Assembly (NCBI RefSeq): GCF_018122655.1 | Contig: NZ_JAGRQC010000003.1 | Coordinates: 124,001 to 188,000, forward strand | DNA length: 64,000 nt | Source of the DNA: Stakelama marina | GTDB taxonomy: Bacteria > Pseudomonadota > Alphaproteobacteria > Sphingomonadales > Sphingomonadaceae | Reading direction: 5' to 3' | Shown here: one piece after another, positions 57,828 to 64,000 of the stretch | Layout of the letters: each line of letters begins with the position of its first letter | How positions within the stretch are numbered: the first letter of the stretch is position 1 | Notes under the pieces: model-generated | Databases searched by the model: none | Told to the model about the DNA's origin: nothing | Seen by the model: only the letters and a program-made list of their open reading frames with translations | Program-made: the position numbers and the translations under genes

Positions 57828-59588
57828 ATGCGCCTCGACATCCGCCATCCCTTCGTCCTGCTCGACGACGCCCGAAAGGGCGGCGCATCGCCGCGGCTGT
57901 ACCGCGCGCCGGTGGAAATCGTTCGCGCCGACGACCTCGCCTCGGTCGATGACGTGCTCGAACGGATCGAGGGCGCGCGCGACAGGGGCCTGAGCGCGGC
58001 AGGATATCTGTCCTATGCCGCCGCGCCCGCCTTCGAACCGCGTGCGGGCGATGCCGGGGCGGACGGCGTGCCGATCATCTGGTTCGGACTGTTCGACCGC
58101 TATGAGGTCATCGCGCCAGACGATTTTCCTTCGCTGCTCGGCGGTCCCGGCGGCGCCTGGATCGGGGCACCGCAGCCCGATATCGACCGCGCCGAATATG
58201 AGCGCCGGGCGGCCCGGATCGCCGATCTCATCGCGGCGGGCGATATCTATCAGGCCAATCTGACCTTTCGCGCGACGGTTCGCGCGCATGGCCATCCGCT
58301 CGCGCTGTACGCCGCGATCCGGGACCGCGCGAATGCGGGATATGGCGCGATCGTATCGACCGGCGACGCGCTCATCCTGTCCTTTTCGCCCGAGCTGTTC
58401 TTCGCGCTGCAGGACGGCGTGCTGACCGCGCGACCGATGAAGGGCACCGCCCCGCGCGGCAAAACGGCGCAGGAGGACCGCGCACTGGCCGAGGCGCTGC
58501 ACGGCGACCCAAAGCAGCGCGCCGAAAATCTGATGATTCTCGATCTGATGCGCAACGACTTCGCACGCATCGCCGAACCCGGCAGCGTGCGCGTGCCCGA
58601 ACGCTTCGTCGTCGAACATTATCCGACGGTGCATCAGATGGTGTCGGGGGTGAAGGCGAAGCTCGCCCCCGACCGCTCGCCGGTCGATGCGCTGCGCGCG
58701 CTGTTTCCCTGCGGATCGGTGACCGGCGCTCCCAAGATCCGCGCGATGCAGGTGATCGGCGAGGTCGAACAGGGGCGGCCGCGCGGCGTCTATACCGGAG
58801 CGATCGGACGGATCGATTCGAACGGAGACGCGATGTTCAACGTTGCGATCCGCACGCTCACGCGCGACAAGGACGGTTCGTACACGCTCGGCCTCGGGTC
58901 CGGGCTGGTCGCCGATTCGGTTCCCGGCGATGAATGGGACGAATGCTTATCAAAGGGGGCGTTTCTGACCGCCGGACAGCGCCAGTTCGACCTGATCGAA
59001 ACGATGAAGTTCGATCCCAATGCCGGAATTGTGCTGCTCGAGCGGCATCTCGAACGGATGAAGGCGAGCGCGGCAGCGTTCGATTTCCATTTCGACCGGC
59101 ACGGCGCGCGCAACGAGTTGCAGGCCGCTACCTTCCGGCTGCGCGAGCCGCGCAAGATTCGCCTTCTCCTTTCCCGGACCGGCGCGGTCGCCATCGAGAT
59201 CGCGCCGATGCCGGCCGCGATCCGGCAACCGCTATCGGTCGCGCTGGCGCCGCTTCCCGTGGCGCGCGACGATTTCCGGCTGCGTCACAAGACGAGCGAT
59301 CGCGGCTTTTATGACGGCGCGCGCGCGGCAAGCGGCGCCGACGAGGTGGTGTTCGTCGGCGAGGACGGCCTCGTCACCGAAGGCAGCTTCACGTCCGTTT
59401 TTGTCGAGCGCGACGGAGTGCTGGTGACGCCGCGCGCCGATCTGGGGCTGCTGCCCGGCATCCTGCGCGCCGAACTGCTGGCGACTGGCAAGGCGGTCGA
59501 GGGCGACGTTACCGAGGCCGATCTTGCGCAAGGATTTTACGTCGGCAACGCCCTTCGCGGCCTGATCGTTGCGCGGCTGGTTGCCTAA
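57828..59588 (+). CDS. pabB: Aminodeoxychorismate synthase component I fused to aminodeoxychorismate lyase
   Basis: 586 residues, two domains. The N-terminal (about 1-380) chorismate-binding domain has the catalytic motif RPMKGT, AENLMILDLMRNDFARI and FPCGSVTGAPKIRAM, which catalyse conversion of chorismate to aminodeoxychorismate. The C-terminal (about 385-586) domain is a PLP-dependent lyase of the PabC/BCAT type, with a Lys in LRHKTSDRGFYDGAR and EGSFTSVFVE. It thus makes 4-aminobenzoate for folate. The PabA glutaminase must be elsewhere. The start ATG is at 57828. Confidence 0.93.
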   Translation: MRLDIRHPFVLLDDARKGGASPRLYRAPVEIVRADDLASVDDVLERIEGARDRGLSAAGYLSYAAAPAFEPRAGDAGADGVPIIWFGLFDRYEVIAPDDFPSLLGGPGGAWIGAPQPDIDRAEYERRAARIADLIAAGDIYQANLTFRATVRAHGHPLALYAAIRDRANAGYGAIVSTGDALILSFSPELFFALQDGVLTARPMKGTAPRGKTAQEDRALAEALHGDPKQRAENLMILDLMRNDFARIAEPGSVRVPERFVVEHYPTVHQMVSGVKAKLAPDRSPVDALRALFPCGSVTGAPKIRAMQVIGEVEQGRPRGVYTGAIGRIDSNGDAMFNVAIRTLTRDKDGSYTLGLGSGLVADSVPGDEWDECLSKGAFLTAGQRQFDLIETMKFDPNAGIVLLERHLERMKASAAAFDFHFDRHGARNELQAATFRLREPRKIRLLLSRTGAVAIEIAPMPAAIRQPLSVALAPLPVARDDFRLRHKTSDRGFYDGARAASGADEVVFVGEDGLVTEGSFTSVFVERDGVLVTPRADLGLLPGILRAELLATGKAVEGDVTEADLAQGFYVGNALRGLIVARLVA

Positions 59589-59606
59589 CGGGGCTGTGCC
59601 GGGTAA

Positions 59607-60848
<1,242 letters not shown>

Positions 60849-60876
60849 ACGGCGCGTCCATTTTCTATTAATGTAC

Positions 60877-60895
60877 GCCCAAGTATAGTTTGGGC
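60877..60895. repeat. Small hairpin after the aminotransferase gene
   Basis: GCCCAA (60877-60882) pairs with TTGGGC (60890-60895) over a 7-base loop, in a short AT-rich stretch 29 bases after the stop. No T tract of note follows. It could be the transcript end. Confidence 0.4.
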
Positions 60896-61004
60896 TTGAA
60901 AATTGGCGATTCGCCTGCGATCTGGCCGCCGTCGGCGGCGGGGGTCGTTGGCGTTTCCAAACGAGATAGCGGCGATACGCCCGAAAGACGTGAAAGTGGT
61001 TACG

Positions 61005-61154
61005 ATGCGTAAGGTACAGAATGCCGGCTTTTTCCGGCTCTTCCTTGGTGGTTTTGCAATTGGCGCGGTCGGCCTGGTGGCCGTCCAGTCGGTGCATGCC
61101 GACGAGCATCCGACGCCTGCGCCGACGCATTCGGAAATCCAGCTGATCCGCTGA
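61005..61154 (+). CDS. Very small exported peptide, unknown function
   Basis: 49 residues: a basic start, a hydrophobic stretch (LFLGGFAIGAVGLVAVQSV) and a HADE cleavage-like site leave a mature peptide of about 20 residues. It looks like a signal peptide plus a short tail rather than a folded domain. A GTG at 60990 or a longer frame from 60903 are alternatives, but neither has a good ribosome-binding site. Supported only by the signal sequence and position, 75 bases before msrA. Confidence 0.5.
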   Translation: MRKVQNAGFFRLFLGGFAIGAVGLVAVQSVHADEHPTPAPTHSEIQLIR

Positions 61155-61228
61155 CCCGTATCTCCGTCGAGGGGCGCGGGCGGCAGGAAGCCGACGCCGC
61201 AGCCGAACGCCCTCGCAAACGGAGAGAC

Positions 61229-61888
61229 ATGATGCCCAAATCGCTGTTCGCCATTGCCGGTGCCGGCCTGCTGGCCGCCGCTGCGCTGAACCCTGCCGGC
61301 GGCGCCGAGCGCGCGGTGCCGGTTCCCGCACCCGCTTTCACCATGGCAAAGCCGCACGGGCTGCAGACCGCGGTGCTCGCCGGGGGCTGCTTCTGGGGCA
61401 TGGAAGCGGTGTTCGAGCATGTGAAGGGTGTGAAGTCGGTGACCAACGGTTATGCCGGGGGCAAGGCGTCGACCGCGAGCTATGCCAAGGTCGGCACCGA
61501 GAAAACCGGCCATGCCGAGGCGGTGAAGATCACCTATGATCCCGGCGTGGTGAGCTACGGCACGCTGCTGCGCATCTATTTCTCGGTCGCGCACGATCCG
61601 ACACAGCTCAACCGGCAGGGCCCCGATCGCGGCCCGAGCTACCGATCGGCGATCTTTCCGCAGAACAATGCGCAGAAGATGGTCGCTGCGCGCTATATCG
61701 AGCAACTTCGCAAGGCCGGCACGTTCGGAAAGCCGATCGTGACCAGGCTGGAAGGCGGCCGATTTTATCCGGCGGAACGCTATCACCAGGATTATTACCG
61801 CAAACACCCGAACAGCGCGTATATCGTGCGCTGGGACAAACCCAAGGTGGCGGCGTTGAAGGCGGCCTATCCCACGCTCTCGCGCTAG
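61229..61888 (+). CDS. msrA: Peptide-methionine (S)-S-oxide reductase MsrA, exported
   Basis: 219 residues. A signal peptide (LFAIAGAGLLAAAALNPAGGA) precedes the domain, so it acts in the periplasm. The catalytic Cys54 is in GCFWGMEAVFEHVKGV, followed by GYAGG and HAEAVKITYDP. The C-terminal FYPAERYHQDYYRKHP is also conserved. Cys54 is the only cysteine in the protein, so the resolving Cys is absent and recycling must need an outside thiol. ATG 61229 (or 61232) follows GGAGAG. The stop shares CTAG with DUF1489. Confidence 0.93.
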   Translation: MMPKSLFAIAGAGLLAAAALNPAGGAERAVPVPAPAFTMAKPHGLQTAVLAGGCFWGMEAVFEHVKGVKSVTNGYAGGKASTASYAKVGTEKTGHAEAVKITYDPGVVSYGTLLRIYFSVAHDPTQLNRQGPDRGPSYRSAIFPQNNAQKMVAARYIEQLRKAGTFGKPIVTRLEGGRFYPAERYHQDYYRKHPNSAYIVRWDKPKVAALKAAYPTLSR

Positions 61889-62295
61889 ATCAGCGCAAGG
61901 TCGGTGAGCTGGCCGACAAGTGCGGGCGGCAGGTCGGCGATGCCTTCGGCGGCCTCGACCAGGTCGGCCGGTGCATCCTTGTCTTCCAGATAGCGCCACC
62001 CCTGATGCGCGCGCTTTGGCTGCGGCGCGACGCGCACGACCCGCGGCGCGATATGGATTTGCGTGCGGCCATCCTCGGCACCGGCAAAGCCGATGATCGG
62101 CGAGCGGGCGACAAGCTGATGCTTGATGATCCAGAACAGCGATCCCTGCCCCGCAATCTCTTCGTGCCGCTTGGGCAGATAGCGCGTCGTCAGGAACATC
62201 GGCCCGTCGCGCCCGCGAATCGCGAGCCGCTGCGCGAGATGCTCGACGCTCGGATTGCCGAAGGCGACCTTGGTGATGTGAAGCGGCACGTGCAT
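61885..62295 (-). CDS. DUF1489 family protein
   Basis: 136 residues. MHVPLHITKVAFGNPSVEHLAQR and FLTTRYLPKRHEEIAGQGSLFWIIKHQLVARSPIIGFA define DUF1489, a family almost restricted to Alphaproteobacteria. Function unknown. The ATG at 62295 is chosen. A longer frame enters mgtE. It lies 25 bases after the mgtE stop on the same strand, so the two may be co-transcribed. It is convergent with msrA, sharing CTAG (61885-61888). Confidence 0.9.
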   Translation of the reverse strand: MHVPLHITKVAFGNPSVEHLAQRLAIRGRDGPMFLTTRYLPKRHEEIAGQGSLFWIIKHQLVARSPIIGFAGAEDGRTQIHIAPRVVRVAPQPKRAHQGWRYLEDKDAPADLVEAAEGIADLPPALVGQLTDLALI

Positions 62296-62320
62296 GATCT
62301 GGGCGCGGCGACAGCCGTGA

Positions 62321-63724
62321 TCAACCCACCAGTCCGCTGACCGTCGCAAGCCCGAGAAAGACGAAAAACCCCATCGAATCGGTCGTCATCGTGACGAATA
62401 CCGATGACGCCACGGCCGGGTCGGCCCGCAAGCGTTCGAGCGTCAGCGGCACGACCACACCGGCCAGCCCGGCGATCAGGATGTTGGTCATCATCGCCGT
62501 GGCGATTACCGCGCCGAGTGCGGGGTGGTGGTAATACAGCGCGACCGCGGTGCCGATGACCACCGCCACGGTCGATCCGTTGAGCAGCGCGATCGTGATC
62601 TCGCGCCGGATAGCGCGCAACGTGTTCGATTCGGTAAGCTGGTTGGTGGCGAGCGCGCGCACCGTCACCGCCATCGTTTGCGTCCCCGCATTGCCGCCGA
62701 CACCGGCGACGATCGGCATCAGCGCGGCAAGCGCGACCATTCGGCTGATCGTGCCTTCGAACAGCGTGATGACGGTCGCCGCGACCAGCGCGGTGGCAAG
62801 GTTGGCGATCAGCCAGCGCACCCGCGCGCGGTAGCTGTCGAGGATCGGTTCGTTGATGTCGCCCTCGCCCGCACCCGACATCAGCAGCGCGTCCTCGCCG
62901 GCTTCCTGCGAGATGATATGCACGACGTCGTCGGCGGTAATCATGCCGACCAGCCGCCCGCCGCCATCGACAACGGCCGCGGAGATAAGCGCATATTTCT
63001 GGAAGCGCAGCGCGACCTCTTCCTGATCCATGTCGACCGGGATCAGCGTCTGTTCGCGCTTCATCACGTCGCCCACCAGCACGCTGCGCGGGGCGCGGAG
63101 AATCCAGGAAAGGTGACAGGTGCCGAGCGGGTGGTGGCCCGGATCGACCACGAAGATTTCCCAGAAATCGGTGGTCAGTTCCTCGTCGCCGCGCAGATAG
63201 TCGATGACGTCGCCGACGGTCCAGTGTTCGGGCACCGCGATCAGCTCGCGCTGCATCAGGCGGCCGGCCGATTCCTCGGGATAGCTGAGCGCTTCCTCGA
63301 TCGCCGCGCGGTTATCGGGGTCGAGCGCGCGCAGCACCGCGCGCTGCCCGGCCTCGCCGAGATCCTCGATGATCGCGACCGCGTCGTCGGTATCGAGTTC
63401 GGCGGCCATGCCGGCGATCTGTTTCGGATCGAGCGATTCGACGAGCGCATCGCGCACCCAGTCGTTCATCTCGGTCAGCACTTCGCCGTCGATCAGGTCG
63501 CCGATCGCAGCGACGAGCGCAGGCCGTTGCTCGCCCGGCGTCAGCTCGATCAGGTCGGCAATGTCGGCCGGGTGCAGCGGCTCGACCTTTTCGCGCGCAG
63601 CCTCGCCATCGCCTTCTTCGACCGCGTCGAGCACCGCACGGACGAAATCGGCCTTCAGCCGGTCGTCCTCGTCAAGCTCGCTCTCGGGCGTCTCGACGGG
63701 GTCGGAAAGCTCGGTCTCGCTCAT
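62321..63724 (-). CDS. mgtE: Magnesium transporter MgtE
   Basis: 467 residues. An N-terminal alpha-helical MgtE N domain (about 30-150, EPLHPADIADLIELTPGEQRPAL), two CBS domains (about 155-280, VGDVMKREQTLIPVDMDQEEVALRFQKYALISAAVVD), and five membrane helices with the pore segment ALMPIVAGVGGNAGTQTMAVTVRAL follow each other as in the Mg2+-gated channel. It imports Mg2+ when the cytosolic level falls. ATG 63724 is the start. No Mg-sensing riboswitch could be identified in the leader (63725-63967). Confidence 0.96.
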   Translation of the reverse strand: MSETELSDPVETPESELDEDDRLKADFVRAVLDAVEEGDGEAAREKVEPLHPADIADLIELTPGEQRPALVAAIGDLIDGEVLTEMNDWVRDALVESLDPKQIAGMAAELDTDDAVAIIEDLGEAGQRAVLRALDPDNRAAIEEALSYPEESAGRLMQRELIAVPEHWTVGDVIDYLRGDEELTTDFWEIFVVDPGHHPLGTCHLSWILRAPRSVLVGDVMKREQTLIPVDMDQEEVALRFQKYALISAAVVDGGGRLVGMITADDVVHIISQEAGEDALLMSGAGEGDINEPILDSYRARVRWLIANLATALVAATVITLFEGTISRMVALAALMPIVAGVGGNAGTQTMAVTVRALATNQLTESNTLRAIRREITIALLNGSTVAVVIGTAVALYYHHPALGAVIATAMMTNILIAGLAGVVVPLTLERLRADPAVASSVFVTMTTDSMGFFVFLGLATVSGLVG

Positions 63725-63967
63725 GGTCCGGACCTCCTTTCCCGTTGCCCCGTGCCGGTCTAGCGATCACGCCGCGGCCTGCCAATCGTGCAAAACAGGG
63801 CGGCAGCAGAAACTTTTCAACGGCGCCAAGAAGATAGCAGAATGTGCCCCGAATCGGTGCATTCCCGGGGCCTGTCGATAGCCGCTTTGCGCGGTTCACG
63901 CGGTTGTTGCAAACGGCTCGCGATATCCCTACGGGCCGGTTTCCACTAACCGGAGTATCGCTTGCCC

Positions 63968-64000
63968 ATGTCCGACGCCAACAACACGCTCGTAATGACT
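63968..64000 (+). CDS. Start of an unidentified gene, cut by window edge
   Basis: Eleven codons (MSDANNTLVMT) remain open from ATG 63968 to the end of the window. CGGAG about 15 bases upstream is a weak ribosome-binding site, and a TTG at 63962 is an alternative start. The 243-base gap to mgtE has room for divergent promoters and holds a hairpin GCCCCG/CGGGGC (63846-63871). Too short to identify. Confidence 0.35.
   Translation, partial: MSDANNTLVMT

Noticed and set aside
63725..63967. Mg2+ riboswitch in the mgtE leader
   Set aside because: No M-box-like arrangement could be recognised by eye. Only one simple hairpin (63846-63871) is present and lies far from the start. A covariance-model search would settle this.

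Overview
The window is 64 kb of high-GC, gene-dense chromosome from an alphaproteobacterium, most likely a member of the Sphingomonadales (Sphingomonas-like). The clues are a class I lysyl-tRNA synthetase, DUF1489 and DUF6445 proteins, the ybgF-tilS-ftsH and ihfA-merR / rpmF-plsX-fabH orders, a CIRCE-controlled groES-groEL pair, and many small exported proteins of the kind found in this order. It reads as core genome. I see no integrase, transposase, phage gene, plasmid gene, CRISPR array, rRNA or tRNA.

Layout. 0-5 kb, minus strand: a truncated SDR oxidoreductase and the translation block rpmI-rplT-pheS-pheT. 5-12 kb: a VOC protein, an exported M3 oligopeptidase, DUF3429, a small exported protein, groES-groEL under a promoter plus CIRCE, and a MATE transporter. 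12-19 kb: sppA coupled to a GNAT acetyltransferase, TRIC and DUF1275 membrane proteins, a compositionally odd lipoprotein gene, YjbQ, and nitronate monooxygenase. 18.6-27 kb, plus strand: an APC-like permease, ptsP (nitrogen PTS enzyme I), a RodZ-like protein, ybgF/cpoB, tilS, ftsH and a strong terminator. 27-37 kb: an esterase, DUF3667, proA, an aldo/keto reductase, then nadD-rsfS-rlmH-envC-ctpA-dsbB-coq7. 37.7-40.9 kb: a radical-SAM protein, a hemerythrin and a DUF4130-UdgX fusion, which form a poorly understood DNA repair/modification module. 41-46.5 kb: DUF6445, DUF1810, acylphosphatase, an ECF sigma/anti-sigma pair, nhaA and DUF389. 46.5-53.5 kb: lysS (class I), a CE15 glucuronoyl esterase with a LacI-type operator-like site, a DinG-like helicase, and SixA. 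53.5-56.4 kb: merR, ihfA, fabH, plsX, rpmF. 56.6-64 kb: MAPEG, an MBL hydrolase, a pabB-pabC fusion, an aspartate-type aminotransferase, a small exported protein, a periplasmic MsrA, DUF1489, mgtE and the first codons of one more gene.

Most of the content is housekeeping: translation, protein quality control (GroESL, FtsH, SppA, CtpA), envelope biogenesis, fatty-acid initiation, and NAD, proline and folate synthesis. The most interesting parts are the radical-SAM/hemerythrin/UdgX module, four convergent gene pairs whose TAG stops share one CTAG tetramer, an octamer repeat cluster between ihfA and fabH, the operator-like site before the glucuronoyl esterase, two families of dispersed palindromic repeats, and a single-cysteine periplasmic MsrA.
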